The position numbers were made by a program, and so were the translations under genes. A DNA stretch of 46,403 nt, taken from the NCBI GenBank assembly GCA_000437435.1, contig FR899619.1, positions 1,436 to 47,838 of the forward strand. Direction: 5' to 3'. Source of the DNA: Clostridium sp. CAG:768 (GTDB lineage Bacteria; Cyanobacteriota; Vampirovibrionia; Gastranaerophilales; Gastranaerophilaceae). Positions 1 through 9,173 of the stretch are shown one piece after another; position 1 is the first letter of the stretch; the number at the start of each line of letters is the position of its first letter. A model generated the notes under the pieces. The model was not told the DNA's origin. It searched no databases and was given only the letters and a program-made list of their open reading frames with translations.

Positions 1-694
1 CCAATTTATCATCTAACTTTGATAATTCTATTTTTTCACCATAACGTTTTTCTAATGCAAGAGAAATTAAATAATCCGCAAAATGTGGATTTTTAGGCAA
101 CAATGATCCATGTAAATATGTACCGAACACATTTTTAAATCGAGCACCTGCAGTCTTATCCTGCCCATTATTACCATTTCCTACAATAACTTTTCCTAAA
201 GGCTTTGTATCTCCTTGTAAATAAGTCAAACCACTATGATTTTCAAAGCCAACTAAGGTAGAAGGAGCCAAAAAATCAGTTTCAACTGTAACATTTCCTA
301 TAAATCTCTTTTTCCCTGCCACAGTATAAGCGTCCATCAGGCTAATTCCTAATAATTTATCCCCATCAAATGGTTGATAATAATGACCAAATAATTGGTA
401 TCCTCCGCATATTCCAAGGAAAACAGCTCCATTATCTCTTTCTTGTTGAAGAAATTCTTTATTCTTATATAATTCTCCTGCAACATCTTGCTGCTGTTTA
501 TCCTGTCCCCCACCTATAAAATATAAATCGTGAGAAGAAATAGAATCTCCAGAATTAATTTCTTCATACTCAACTTGAATTCCACGCCATTCACAGCGTT
601 TTACAAGAGTAATAATATTTCCCATATCTCCATACAAATTTAACAATTTGGGATATAAATGAGCTATTGAAATTTTTAAATTCTTCTCTTCCAT
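1..694 (-). CDS. gatD: GatD-type glutamine amidotransferase, 3' end cut by window edge
   Basis: My translation from ATG at 694 runs off the left edge after about 231 codons. It shows a CobB/CobQ-like class I glutamine amidotransferase fold: an N-terminal start MEEKNLKISIAHLYPKLLNL, a nucleophile elbow GICGGYQ with Cys near residue 96, and a YLHG motif with the catalytic His near 195. Family knowledge: GatD works with MurT to amidate the D-Glu of lipid II to D-isoglutamine at the cytoplasmic membrane face. The partner MurT is not in view and may lie beyond the left edge. The absence of cobalamin genes nearby argues against a cobyric acid role. The gene is divergent from tatD, and an extended -10 box lies 9 nt before its ATG. 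Confidence 0.82.
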   Translation of the reverse strand, partial: MEEKNLKISIAHLYPKLLNLYGDMGNIITLVKRCEWRGIQVEYEEINSGDSISSHDLYFIGGGQDKQQQDVAGELYKNKEFLQQERDNGAVFLGICGGYQLFGHYYQPFDGDKLLGISLMDAYTVAGKKRFIGNVTVETDFLAPSTLVGFENHSGLTYLQGDTKPLGKVIVGNGNNGQDKTAGARFKNVFGTYLHGSLLPKNPHFADYLISLALEKRYGEKIELSKLDDKL

Positions 695-703
695 GCTTAC
701 TTA

Positions 704-729
704 ATTATATCACATAATCGTGTTATAAT
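704..729. promoter_or_regulatory. Overlapping divergent promoters of gatD and tatD
   Basis: Only 41 bases separate the two start codons. On the plus strand an extended -10, TGTTATAAT (TATAAT at 724-729), ends 6 nt before the tatD ATG, so the mRNA would be essentially leaderless. On the minus strand TGATATAAT (TATAAT at 709-704) ends 9 nt before the gatD ATG. Neither has a convincing -35 or a Shine-Dalgarno sequence. Confidence 0.55.
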
Positions 730-735
730 CTCTAT

Positions 736-1491
736 ATGATTGATACACATTCACATATTAATTGCATAGAAGAATTTACTATAGATGAAATAATTACAAA
801 TGCTGAAAGTAATGGAGTTAAAAAAATTATCCTACCTGCAGCATACCCATCTGATATTGATGTAGTATTTGATATAGTAAACAAATACGAAAATGTGTAC
901 GGTCTTTTAGGAGTTCACCCCTCAGAAGTAAAAGATTGGAATGATAGTTTAATAGATAAAATAAAAAAATATGCAGAAAATCAAAAAATTGTAGGAATTG
1001 GAGAAATAGGTCTGGATTATTACTGGGACAAAAGTTTTAATGACTTACAAAAAGAAGTCTTTATAAAACAAATAAAACTTGCTAATGAATTAAATCTTCC
1101 AATATCAATTCATGACAGGGAAGCTCATAAAGACACATATGATATTTTAAAAGAATACAACAAAAATTCTCAAATAATTATGCACTGCTTTTCAGGAAGT
1201 GTAGAATTTGCAAAAGAATGTGTAAAAGAAGGTTGGTACATAGCACTAGGTGGAGTTGTTACTTTTAAAAACGCTATAAAAATGAAAGAAGTAGCAAAGA
1301 ATATTCCAATAGAAAAATTATTATTAGAAACAGATGCACCATATCTCACACCAGTACCATACAGGGGTAAGATAAATCAACCGGCATATGTAAAATATGT
1401 TGCAGAAGAAATTGCAAAACTTAGAGATACATCATTTGAAGAAATTGATAAGATTACAACTCAAAATGCAGAAAGAGTATTTAATATATGA
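736..1491 (+). CDS. tatD: TatD family metal-dependent deoxyribonuclease
   Basis: The 251-residue protein has the full TatD metal-site set: H5 and H7 in DTHSHIN, E90 in GEIGLDYY, H126 in ISIHDREA, H150 in IMHCFSG, and D200 in LLLETDAPYLTP. Family members are cytosolic 3'-5' exonucleases or hydrolases with roles in DNA repair and turnover. Length matches the family. The ATG at 736 lacks a Shine-Dalgarno and sits 6 nt after a TATAAT box, suggesting a leaderless transcript. The stop overlaps the ATG of tlyA by 4 bases, so the two are probably translationally coupled. Which TatD subfamily member this is cannot be settled by eye. Confidence 0.9.
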   Translation: MIDTHSHINCIEEFTIDEIITNAESNGVKKIILPAAYPSDIDVVFDIVNKYENVYGLLGVHPSEVKDWNDSLIDKIKKYAENQKIVGIGEIGLDYYWDKSFNDLQKEVFIKQIKLANELNLPISIHDREAHKDTYDILKEYNKNSQIIMHCFSGSVEFAKECVKEGWYIALGGVVTFKNAIKMKEVAKNIPIEKLLLETDAPYLTPVPYRGKINQPAYVKYVAEEIAKLRDTSFEEIDKITTQNAERVFNI

Positions 1492-2297
1492 AAGAAAGAC
1501 TTGATAAATACCTTACAGATTTAGGATACTTTGAGACAAAAAGCAAAGCATCAGCTGCAATACTTGCAGGACATGTAAAAATTAATGACGAATACATAAC
1601 AAAAGCAGGTTTTCAAATAAACCCGTCAAAAGAATATGATATTCAAGTAAAATCAATGCCATACGTTTCCAGAGGAGGATTTAAGCTAAAAAAAGCACTT
1701 GATACATTTCCTGTAAAAATAGAAAATAGAATTTGCCTAGATGCAGGTGCCTCAACAGGTGGCTTTACCGATTGTCTTTTACAAAATGGTGCTAAATTTG
1801 TCTACGCAGCAGACGTAGGATACGGACAGCTTGATTGGAAAATTCGTTCAGATAATAGAGTTAAAACAATTGAAAGAACAAATTTAAAAATCTGTTCTTA
1901 TAATGAAATATATGAAGAAAATGAACCTGTTGCAGATCTTTTGGTAAGTGACTTATCTTTCATATCTTTGACAAAAGTTTTAGAAAACCTAAAAAAATTA
2001 CTTAATCCTGAATTTCACGAAATGGTATGTCTTATCAAGCCTCAATTTGAAGCAGGCAAAGAAAAAGTTGAAAAAGGCGGAGTTGTCAGAGATAAAAAAG
2101 TTCATATTGAAGTAATAGAAAATGTAATAAATTTTGCAAAAAATCTAGACTATAAAATCAATGGCTTAACTTTTTCATCAATAAAAGGGCCTTCTGGCAA
2201 TATTGAATACCTAATCTGGCTTTCTACAAAAAGCGAAAAAGAAACTACTTTTGATATTAAATCAATAGTAGACAATGCCTTTCAAACTCTTAATTAA
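1488..2297 (+). CDS. tlyA: TlyA-type rRNA 2'-O-methyltransferase (S4 plus FtsJ domains)
   Basis: The 269-residue protein begins with an S4 RNA-binding domain (about 1-60, MKERLDKYLTDLG) followed by an FtsJ-like Rossmann methyltransferase domain. The S-adenosylmethionine loop LDAGASTGGFTDCLL lies near 80-95, and DLLVSDLSFISL supplies the conserved acidic motif. Family members methylate cytidine 2'-OH groups in 16S and/or 23S rRNA, and some have been called hemolysins. It overlaps tatD by 4 nt (ATGA) and ends directly against the convergent stop at 2298 with no terminator visible. The exact rRNA target is not inferable. Confidence 0.88.
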   Translation: MKERLDKYLTDLGYFETKSKASAAILAGHVKINDEYITKAGFQINPSKEYDIQVKSMPYVSRGGFKLKKALDTFPVKIENRICLDAGASTGGFTDCLLQNGAKFVYAADVGYGQLDWKIRSDNRVKTIERTNLKICSYNEIYEENEPVADLLVSDLSFISLTKVLENLKKLLNPEFHEMVCLIKPQFEAGKEKVEKGGVVRDKKVHIEVIENVINFAKNLDYKINGLTFSSIKGPSGNIEYLIWLSTKSEKETTFDIKSIVDNAFQTLN

Positions 2298-2723
2298 TTA
2301 TACTTTAGGCAAAGTTGCGACAGGAGTTGCTCCATATAAATCAATATATTTGAAGAAATTCAATACTACTCCAGGCGGGAAAAAGTAATTATTATTAGTA
2401 GGAGTAATTTTCAACATTGAATGAGTTGAATCAACCTCTACAATACTTGCAAGATATTGTTTATTTACAGCTGTAAATAAAATATATCCTGTCTTAGATT
2501 GTATTTCATCTATTTCAAACCTGTTAGCATTTGCACTTGCAATAGCCATATAAAATAACTTATCAGCAGGCAGAATATAAGTTCTGGTACAAGTATTAAA
2601 ATTAATATTCTGAGGAGTAATAAGTGTACTCAAAGACATACCTTCCTCTGCCTTTACAGGAAAAGCAGAAAAAACAAAAACAAAACTTACAATTAACAAT
2701 ATATATTTTATAGCTCTTTCCAT
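2298..2723 (-). CDS. Small secreted protein of unknown function
   Basis: The 141-residue protein starts with a clear Sec signal peptide: Lys/Arg, then a hydrophobic core ILLIVSFVFVFSAF, then a cleavage-like VKA-EEG near residue 25. The remaining ~115 residues form a beta-rich mature part with no motif I recognise. The start lies 16 nt inside the 3' end of polA, so it is probably translated from the polA transcript by coupling. No cysteine follows the signal, so it is not a lipoprotein; periplasmic or surface location is inferred. Confidence 0.65.
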   Translation of the reverse strand: MERAIKYILLIVSFVFVFSAFPVKAEEGMSLSTLITPQNINFNTCTRTYILPADKLFYMAIASANANRFEIDEIQSKTGYILFTAVNKQYLASIVEVDSTHSMLKITPTNNNYFFPPGVVLNFFKYIDLYGATPVATLPKV

Positions 2724-5563
2724 GATTCACCTACATTTACATCAACAACCAAAGGTACTGATAAAGGCTGTTGAAGCTCCATCGCTTCTTTTACAAGATT
2801 AGTTACAATATCAAGTTCTGATTTCACAACCTCTACCACAAGTTCATCGTGAACTTGCATAATCATTTTAGATTTAAGATTATTTTCTTTTAACTTTTTA
2901 GAAAAATCAATCATTGCAATCTTCATTAAATCAGCTGCAGTACCCTGTATTGGCTGATTAATTGCTGCTCTTTTTGCAAACTCTCTAATCATACCATTAG
3001 AGCTTGATAATTCTGTTGCAAGATAACGCTTTCTACCAAAAATAGTTTCAACAAAGCCTTTTTCTTCCGCTTCAAGCACAGTACCTTCCATATAAGCTTT
3101 AACTCTAGGATAGGTTGCGAAATATTTTTCAATAAAAGTTTCTGCATCAGCATTAGAAATACCTAAAGATTTTGCAAGCCCATACTTACTTTGTCCATAG
3201 ATAATCCCAAAATTTACAGCTTTTGACTTATAACGCATTTCTTTAGTAACATCTTCCACAGGAACATCAAAAACTTTAGAAGCTGTCAGTGTATGTACAT
3301 CAACTCCACTATTAAATGCTTCTAAAAGATGTTTATCTTGAGTAATATGAGCTAATAACCTCAATTCTATTTGAGAATAATCAGCTGATAATATCAAACC
3401 ATTTTCTTTATTCCCAGATACAAAAGCATTTCTTATTTTATTACCTTCTTCTGTTCTAACAGGAATATTTTGTAAATTAGGATTAGAAGATGATAATCTA
3501 CCAGTAGCAGTCACAGTCTGATTATAAGTTGTATGAATTCTATTATCTTTTCTGTCAATCAAAGCTGGCAATGCCTCTGTATAAGTTGACTTCAACTTTG
3601 CAAACTTGCGATAATCCAAAATTAACTGTGCGATTTCATATTCTTCAGCTAATTCTTCTAACACAGCTGCATTCGTGGAATAATTGGTCTTTCCTCGTTT
3701 TTTCTTAGCTTTAAGCCCCAATTTTTCAAAAAGGACTTCTCCTACTTGACGTGGAGAATTTATATTAAAAACTCCACCAGCAATCTCGTATATACGTCCT
3801 TCAATTTTTGCTAATTGATTATTCATTGAAATAGTAAGCTTATGTAAGTAGTCTTCATCGACAGAAACACCATTGTATTCCATATCAGCAAGCACAAAAG
3901 TCAAAGGCACTTCTATATCATAAGTTAATTCTAACTCTTTTTTATCAAGATTATTTATCCAATATTTAGTTAATTCTAATATTGTAAAAGACTCATCTGA
4001 AGAATAATTCAATATACTGTCAACCGGAGCATCCGAAAAAGAAATTTGTTTTTTCTTATTCTTTTCAAAAGGAGCAAAAGGCATGATTGCATGATTTAAG
4101 TGTTCCATTGATTGTACATCTAATTCATGATTTCTTTGAGGATCTTTTACATAACTCGCAAGAGCAGTATCGAAAATTACACCTTCTGCCAAAATTTCCA
4201 AATTTCTTAAAATATTATACGCAATTTTAGCATTATGAGTAGTTTTATAAATTGTTTCGTTTTCAAACAAAGATTTTAAACCAGTAATTACATCATCTAA
4301 TCGCAATTGACTTGCAATATTTGAATGATTTATTGGAATATAAAAAGTCTTTGTAATAAAACCAGAATCATTAAAAGTAATATGTTTATCAGCTGCAATA
4401 TCTTTATTATAAGCAAAAGCAAATCCTATAACTTTTGAATCAACTGCATTTTTTACATCAGCATAAATATTAAAAGCAATTAAAGACTGACTACTTAACT
4501 CTTTTAACATATCAGAGAAATCTCTGGAATCAGTAATTAATTTTTTATCAAACTCACATTTGAATTCTTTATTAATTTCTTCATTTACAGCTTCAGCAAA
4601 GAATCCTAACTGCATTGAATCCGAAGAATTAGCATCAGGTGCAACAGGAGCAGTTCTTTCTATTTTATCAAAAGAATATAAAATTTCATTTATGTTTTTG
4701 ATAAATGTATAAAACTGCATTTTCTTCAAAAATTCAGTAACAACTGACACATCTGGAAGATTAATTTTTGCACTGTCAAAATCAAAATTAACATCAAGAT
4801 CTCTTACGATAGTTGCAAGATATTGACTCATCTTAGCCTGTTCAATACCTGAACAAATTTTTTCTCTCACAGCTTTTTCAGGAATATTTTCACAATCAGC
4901 TAAAATAGCATCTAATGTACCATATCTAGCTAACAGTTTTTGAGCCGTCTTTTCTCCTATACCTTTAACTCCAGGAATACAATCCGAAACATCACCACGC
5001 AGACCTTTATAGTCAATAACCTGATTTGGATAAACTCCTAATTTCTCAAAAATCTTATCCCAATTATACTCAACAAGCTCACCCTTTGTAGGCAGAATAA
5101 CTTTTACACAACCATCTTTGTCAACAAGCTGAAAAGCATCTTGATCACCCGTTAAAATCAAAACTTTATGTCCAAGCTCACATGCTTTTTTTGAAATAGT
5201 GCCGATTACATCATCTGCTTCAAAACCTTCTTTTGTATAAATAGGAATATTAAAAGCTCTTAATCCTTCATAAATAAGTCCCATTTGAGCCTGCATAGAA
5301 TCAGGCATCGCAGAACGATTACACTTATAATCTGAATAGGTCTCAGTCCGAAAAGTCTTATGACTTACATCAAAAGCAACTGCTATTGCATCTGGACTTA
5401 AGTTTTCATTTTTAAGCAAATCAAAAATTGCTTTAAAAAAGCCATAAACAGCCCAAGTTGGAACACCATCAGATGTTCTCATATTAGTTCTCTCTAATGC
5501 GTAATATTGTCTAAAAGCTAACGCATGACCATCAATTAAAATAAGTGTTTTGCTATCATTCAT
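2708..5563 (-). CDS. polA: DNA polymerase I with degenerate proofreading site
   Basis: At 951 residues this is a full three-domain PolA. The 5'-3' exonuclease occupies about 1-290 (FEADDVIG, ILTGDQDAFQLVD, GLRGDVSDCIPGVKGIGEK). The polymerase domain carries motif A ADYSQIELR near 727, motif B RYKSKAVNFGIIYG near 776-790, and motif C QVHDE near 903. The middle 3'-5' exonuclease-like domain has lost its metal ligands: where Klenow has the FDTET motif, residues 361-370 read LIAFNIYADV, and the later Asp in HN-K-D is replaced (HNAKIAYN). It therefore probably gap-fills and replaces primers without proofreading. The ATG at 5563 has no strong Shine-Dalgarno. Confidence 0.95.
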   Translation of the reverse strand: MNDSKTLILIDGHALAFRQYYALERTNMRTSDGVPTWAVYGFFKAIFDLLKNENLSPDAIAVAFDVSHKTFRTETYSDYKCNRSAMPDSMQAQMGLIYEGLRAFNIPIYTKEGFEADDVIGTISKKACELGHKVLILTGDQDAFQLVDKDGCVKVILPTKGELVEYNWDKIFEKLGVYPNQVIDYKGLRGDVSDCIPGVKGIGEKTAQKLLARYGTLDAILADCENIPEKAVREKICSGIEQAKMSQYLATIVRDLDVNFDFDSAKINLPDVSVVTEFLKKMQFYTFIKNINEILYSFDKIERTAPVAPDANSSDSMQLGFFAEAVNEEINKEFKCEFDKKLITDSRDFSDMLKELSSQSLIAFNIYADVKNAVDSKVIGFAFAYNKDIAADKHITFNDSGFITKTFYIPINHSNIASQLRLDDVITGLKSLFENETIYKTTHNAKIAYNILRNLEILAEGVIFDTALASYVKDPQRNHELDVQSMEHLNHAIMPFAPFEKNKKKQISFSDAPVDSILNYSSDESFTILELTKYWINNLDKKELELTYDIEVPLTFVLADMEYNGVSVDEDYLHKLTISMNNQLAKIEGRIYEIAGGVFNINSPRQVGEVLFEKLGLKAKKKRGKTNYSTNAAVLEELAEEYEIAQLILDYRKFAKLKSTYTEALPALIDRKDNRIHTTYNQTVTATGRLSSSNPNLQNIPVRTEEGNKIRNAFVSGNKENGLILSADYSQIELRLLAHITQDKHLLEAFNSGVDVHTLTASKVFDVPVEDVTKEMRYKSKAVNFGIIYGQSKYGLAKSLGISNADAETFIEKYFATYPRVKAYMEGTVLEAEEKGFVETIFGRKRYLATELSSSNGMIREFAKRAAINQPIQGTAADLMKIAMIDFSKKLKENNLKSKMIMQVHDELVVEVVKSELDIVTNLVKEAMELQQPLSVPLVVDVNVGESWKEL

Positions 5564-5636
5564 ATATCTATTTTTTCATAAATACGAGTATTTTACAAAT
5601 ATATTAAGATTAATGACAATTAAATAAATGCCAATA

Positions 5637-5662
5637 AAAAAGCGGGATTAAATCCCGCTTTT
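5637..5662 (-). terminator. Rho-independent terminator of clpX
   Basis: A near-perfect hairpin (arms AAAAAGCGGGATT and AATCCCGCTTTTT) touches the clpX stop codon. Read on the minus strand it ends in a U-run, and the symmetric A/T flanks could also act on the plus strand. It separates the clp cluster from polA. Confidence 0.85.
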
Positions 5663-6966
5663 TATGCTGTTATTTCTTTTTCTTTTGAAGAAGTTGGCAA
5701 TTTAACAACCTCAGCATTTTTCCTGTTCCTTACCATATCTGCAGTGACAGTGAATTTTGTCATATCCTTTTTAGTTGGAACATCATACATAACATCGAGC
5801 ATTATCTCTTCTACAATAGATCTTAAAGCTCTTGCTCCAGTTTTGCGTTTAATAGCTTCCTGAGCAATTAAATCGATAGCCTCTGGCTCAAATTCTAAAT
5901 CAACGCCATCCATTTCCAATAAGCATTTATACTGTTTTAAAACAGCATTTTTAGGCTCTGTCAAAATCATTTTTAATGTTTTTTCATTTAATTCATCTAG
6001 AACTGCATAAATTGGAACACGACCGATAAATTCAGGTATTAAACCAAATTTTAACAAGTCTTCAGGCTGTAATTTTTTCAACATGCGAACAGCAGCTGCA
6101 TCTTTTTCTGCTTGAGTCATAGGAGCTTTAGCTCCAAAACCAACAGAAGTACCTTCTCCAGCTCTACGTTCAACGATTTTTTCTAAGCCTACAAAAGCAC
6201 CACCAACTATAAATAAGATGTTACTTGTATCAATTTCAATAAATTCTTGATGAGGATGCTTTCTTCCTCCTTGAGGAGGAACATGAGCAACTGTACCTTC
6301 AATCATTTTTAATAATGCTTGTTGTACACCTTCACCTGATACATCACGTGTAATTGATGTATTTTCAGATTTTCTTGAAATTTTATCAATTTCATCTATA
6401 TAAATAATTCCGCGTTCTGCTTTTGAAGAATCAAATTCAGCATTTTGATAAAGACGTAATAAAATATTCTCAACGTCATCACCAACATAACCTGCTTCTG
6501 TCAATGTAGTCGCATCAGCAACTGCAAAAGGAACATCTAACATTTTAGCTAAAGTTTGAGCTAAAAGTGTTTTACCTGAACCTGTAGGACCAACTAAAAG
6601 AATATTTGATTTTTGAATTTCTACATTTTCTTTTAAATCAGCTTCTTTATTATGTTTTAAACGTTTATAGTGGTTATAAACAGCTACAGACAAAACCTTT
6701 TTAGCATCATCTTGACCAACAATATATTCATCAAGATAAGCCTTAATTTCATGCGGTTTTGGAATAGGTTTTTCTTCTGCTGATTTTTCAGAATCTGTAC
6801 CTTCTTTATCTTTATTTTCAAAAAATTCTTCATCAAGAATTTGATTACACAAATCAACACATTCATCACAAATATACACTTCAGGACCTGCAATCAATTT
6901 TTTTACTTGATCCTGAGATTTTCCGCAAAATGAACATTTTAATCTGCTATCATCATGTTTTGGCAT
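5662..6966 (-). CDS. clpX: ClpX, ATPase subunit of the ClpXP protease
   Basis: The 434-residue protein has the N-terminal C4 zinc domain (C11, C14, C33, C36) that binds substrates and adaptors, followed by an AAA+ module: Walker A GPTGSGKT at 126-133, the pore loop GYVGDDVE near 159-166, and Walker B IIYIDEID near 187-194. A VGFGAK segment corresponds to the IGF loop that docks on ClpP. It unfolds tagged proteins, including ssrA-tagged ones made through SmpB (encoded at 31425), and feeds them to ClpP. It lies just downstream of clpP in the usual tig-clpP-clpX order. The leader has an AAAGGG Shine-Dalgarno preceded by a small hairpin at 6981-7000. Confidence 0.97.
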   Translation of the reverse strand: MPKHDDSRLKCSFCGKSQDQVKKLIAGPEVYICDECVDLCNQILDEEFFENKDKEGTDSEKSAEEKPIPKPHEIKAYLDEYIVGQDDAKKVLSVAVYNHYKRLKHNKEADLKENVEIQKSNILLVGPTGSGKTLLAQTLAKMLDVPFAVADATTLTEAGYVGDDVENILLRLYQNAEFDSSKAERGIIYIDEIDKISRKSENTSITRDVSGEGVQQALLKMIEGTVAHVPPQGGRKHPHQEFIEIDTSNILFIVGGAFVGLEKIVERRAGEGTSVGFGAKAPMTQAEKDAAAVRMLKKLQPEDLLKFGLIPEFIGRVPIYAVLDELNEKTLKMILTEPKNAVLKQYKCLLEMDGVDLEFEPEAIDLIAQEAIKRKTGARALRSIVEEIMLDVMYDVPTKKDMTKFTVTADMVRNRKNAEVVKLPTSSKEKEITA

Positions 6967-6980
6967 TTTATTTTACCCTT

Positions 6981-7000
6981 TCTGTCTATTTAAAGACAGA
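6981..7000 (-). promoter_or_regulatory. Hairpin just upstream of the clpX ribosome binding site
   Basis: Arms TCTGTCT (6981-6987) and AGACAGA (6994-7000) form a 7-bp stem with a 6-nt loop, ending next to the AAAGGG Shine-Dalgarno of clpX. It lacks a U-run, so it is more likely an mRNA-processing or translation-modulating structure than a terminator. The role is inferred. Confidence 0.4.
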
Positions 7001-7026
7001 CTTAATATTACAAACTTATATTTTTA

Positions 7027-7617
7027 TTATTTCAAAGCGTCACGAGTAACAACTTTATCGATCATACCATATTCAAGAGCTTCAGCAGGTGTCATGATAT
7101 AATCACGATCAGTATCTTTTTCAATTTTCTTAATTGACTGACCTGTATTAGAAGCTAAAATTTCATTTAATGATTTTTTAATTCTAATAATTTCAGCTGC
7201 TTGAATTTCGATATCAGTAGCTTGACCTTGAGCTCCACCTAAAGGTTGGTGAATTAATACACGAGAATGAGGTAATGCCATTCTCTTACCTTTAGCACCT
7301 GAAGATAGAAGGAATGCACCCATAGAAGCTGCTTGACCTAAACAAATAGTAGATACATCAGCTCTAATATGCTGCATAGTGTCATAAATAGCGAAACCTG
7401 CAGTTACAGATCCACCAGGGCTGTTAATATATAGCATAATATCTTTTTCTGGATTTTCGCTATCCAATAACAATAATTGAGCAACAACCAAATTTGCTAC
7501 CATATCGTCAATAGGAGTTCCTAAGAAAATAATTCTTTCTCTTAATAATCTTGAAAATATATCAAAAGAACGTTCGCCTCTGCTTGATTGTTCAATTACT
7601 ACCGGTACAAAGCTCAT
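7027..7617 (-). CDS. clpP: ClpP, proteolytic subunit of the ClpXP protease
   Basis: The 196-residue protein carries the Clp serine protease triad: S98 in GQAASMGAF, H123 in HSRVLIHQP, and Asp near 172 in the RDYIMTPAEA segment. The N-terminal axial-loop region and the INSPGGSVTAG segment are intact, so this looks catalytically competent and able to form the tetradecamer. It is followed 60 nt downstream by clpX and preceded by tig. Its Shine-Dalgarno leader (AAAGGGTAAAA) is the same as that of clpX. Confidence 0.97.
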   Translation of the reverse strand: MSFVPVVIEQSSRGERSFDIFSRLLRERIIFLGTPIDDMVANLVVAQLLLLDSENPEKDIMLYINSPGGSVTAGFAIYDTMQHIRADVSTICLGQAASMGAFLLSSGAKGKRMALPHSRVLIHQPLGGAQGQATDIEIQAAEIIRIKKSLNEILASNTGQSIKKIEKDTDRDYIMTPAEALEYGMIDKVVTRDALK

Positions 7618-7732
7618 TTTTTTTACCCTTTCCGCCGACTACCAATCGACTTTTATAATAATAAGAGGTCTGTTACTCCTCTACAACTTTTTACTAATTA
7701 AATTATATAACTCTACTTAATATTAATCAAAA

Positions 7733-7757
7733 ATGTGCCGTTGTAAATACGGCACAT
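7733..7757 (-). terminator. Hairpin between tig and clpP, probable terminator or attenuator
   Basis: Arms ATGTGCCG and CGGCACAT form an 8-bp stem with a 9-nt loop. Flanking AATCAAAAAT and ATTTTTGATT extend the symmetry. On the minus strand a short T-run follows, so it may end part of the tig transcription before clpP. A second small hairpin (AGAGG...CCTCT, about 7665-7682) lies in the clpP leader. Confidence 0.55.
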
Positions 7758-7774
7758 ATATTATTTTTGATTAA

Positions 7775-9067
7775 CTATTTGATTTCTACTTTGTTATTTT
7801 CCATTAAGAAATCTCTAACCTTATCATTCATTGCTTGTTGAGAAATAGAAGCAAGAACTTCTGGATTTTGACCAATTTGTTTAATTAAATCTTGAGGTTT
7901 CAAACCATAAGCTGCACCCAATTGAGCAAACTTAGTTTCAATATCTTTTTGTTCTAATTTAATATTTTCTTCTTTAGCAATTTTATCAATTACTAGAGAA
8001 TTTTTAATTCTTACCAATGCATCATCATTTAAATTTTTCAATAATTGATCTTCCCCTTGAGATTTTACAAGAGCTTCCCAATTAATACCTTGAGCAGCTA
8101 ATCTTTGTTTATATTCTTCTCTTAGAGAATTAGCTTCTCTATCAATCATAGATTGAGGAATTTCTACTTTTGCAGACTCAATTACTGTTTTAAATACTTC
8201 ATTTTCAGAATTTTGTTTGTTAGTTCTTTCTCTTTGAGATTCTAAATATTTTTGAATATCAGCTTTTAATTCATCAACTGTTTTAAAAGGTCCAACTTTT
8301 TGAGCAAATTCATCATTTAATTCTGGTAATTTCTTTTCTTTGATTTCATTAATTTTAATTTTGAAAGTTGCAGGTTGACCTTTCAATTTTTCATCGTGGT
8401 AATTTTCTGGGAAAGTTACCTTGATTTCAAACTCATCATTTAGATTTTTACCAACAAGTTGTTCTGCAAATCCAGGAATAAAGTTTGAATGTGCTAAATC
8501 AAGCGGATAATTTTTAGCTTCTCCACCTTGAATTTTTTCACCATTAGCGTAACCATCAAAATCAATTACTGCGATATCAGTATCTTTTGTAGGTCTATCA
8601 ATTACAGTTTCTTGAGTGCTGTGTTGATTTAAAAGATTATCTATTGATTTTTGCATAGCGTCTGCTTCAATTGGAGAATCTTTAATTTCTAAAGTTAAAT
8701 TTTTGTATTGACCTAAAGTAACTTCCGGTCTTAATTCTGCTTTTGCTGTAACTGTTAAATCTTCACCAATATTAAAATTGTAATTTGTAATATATGGTTG
8801 AGCGATAATATCTAAATTATTATCAACAACAGCTTGATTAATAGCTTTTGGCATCAAACTTTCAATAGCTTCTTGTTTAATTCTTTCAGTTCCTACATGT
8901 CTTTCTACTACTGCACGAGGAGCTTTACCTTTTCTAAAGCCATCAATATTTACATATTGAGAAATTTTATGAACAGCTTTGTTATAAGCTTCTGTAGCAT
9001 CTTTTGCTGGGATTGTAATATCTAATTTTACAACATTTTCTTTGTCTTTTTCTAATGTAACTTTCAT
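7775..9067 (-). CDS. tig: Trigger factor, ribosome-associated chaperone
   Basis: The 430-residue protein has the three trigger factor parts: an N-terminal ribosome-binding domain with the signature GFRKGKAP at 43-50, a central FKBP-type prolyl isomerase domain (about 160-245, with VIDFDGYANGE and FIPGFAEQLVG), and a long helical C-terminal chaperone domain. It shields nascent chains at the ribosome exit. It heads the tig-clpP-clpX cluster. Its leader contains the AAAGGA Shine-Dalgarno and a perfect inverted repeat 20 bases upstream of the start codon. Confidence 0.96.
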   Translation of the reverse strand: MKVTLEKDKENVVKLDITIPAKDATEAYNKAVHKISQYVNIDGFRKGKAPRAVVERHVGTERIKQEAIESLMPKAINQAVVDNNLDIIAQPYITNYNFNIGEDLTVTAKAELRPEVTLGQYKNLTLEIKDSPIEADAMQKSIDNLLNQHSTQETVIDRPTKDTDIAVIDFDGYANGEKIQGGEAKNYPLDLAHSNFIPGFAEQLVGKNLNDEFEIKVTFPENYHDEKLKGQPATFKIKINEIKEKKLPELNDEFAQKVGPFKTVDELKADIQKYLESQRERTNKQNSENEVFKTVIESAKVEIPQSMIDREANSLREEYKQRLAAQGINWEALVKSQGEDQLLKNLNDDALVRIKNSLVIDKIAKEENIKLEQKDIETKFAQLGAAYGLKPQDLIKQIGQNPEVLASISQQAMNDKVRDFLMENNKVEIK

Positions 9068-9087
9068 TTCTAAATCCTTTATAATTA

Positions 9088-9107
9088 ATTAATACATGTG
9101 TATTAAT
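9088..9107. promoter_or_regulatory. Perfect inverted repeat in the tig leader, candidate operator
   Basis: Arms ATTAATACA (9088-9096) and TGTATTAAT (9099-9107) are exact reverse complements around a 2-nt spacer. They lie 21-40 nt before the tig ATG, where a promoter would be expected. A stress or repressor-binding operator is plausible, but the binding protein is unknown. Confidence 0.45.
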
Positions 9108-9173
9108 CATAGCGCAAAAAAGAATTTGTGCAAGTTATAAGGATTAAAAGATATAAAGCTAAAGACATAAGAT

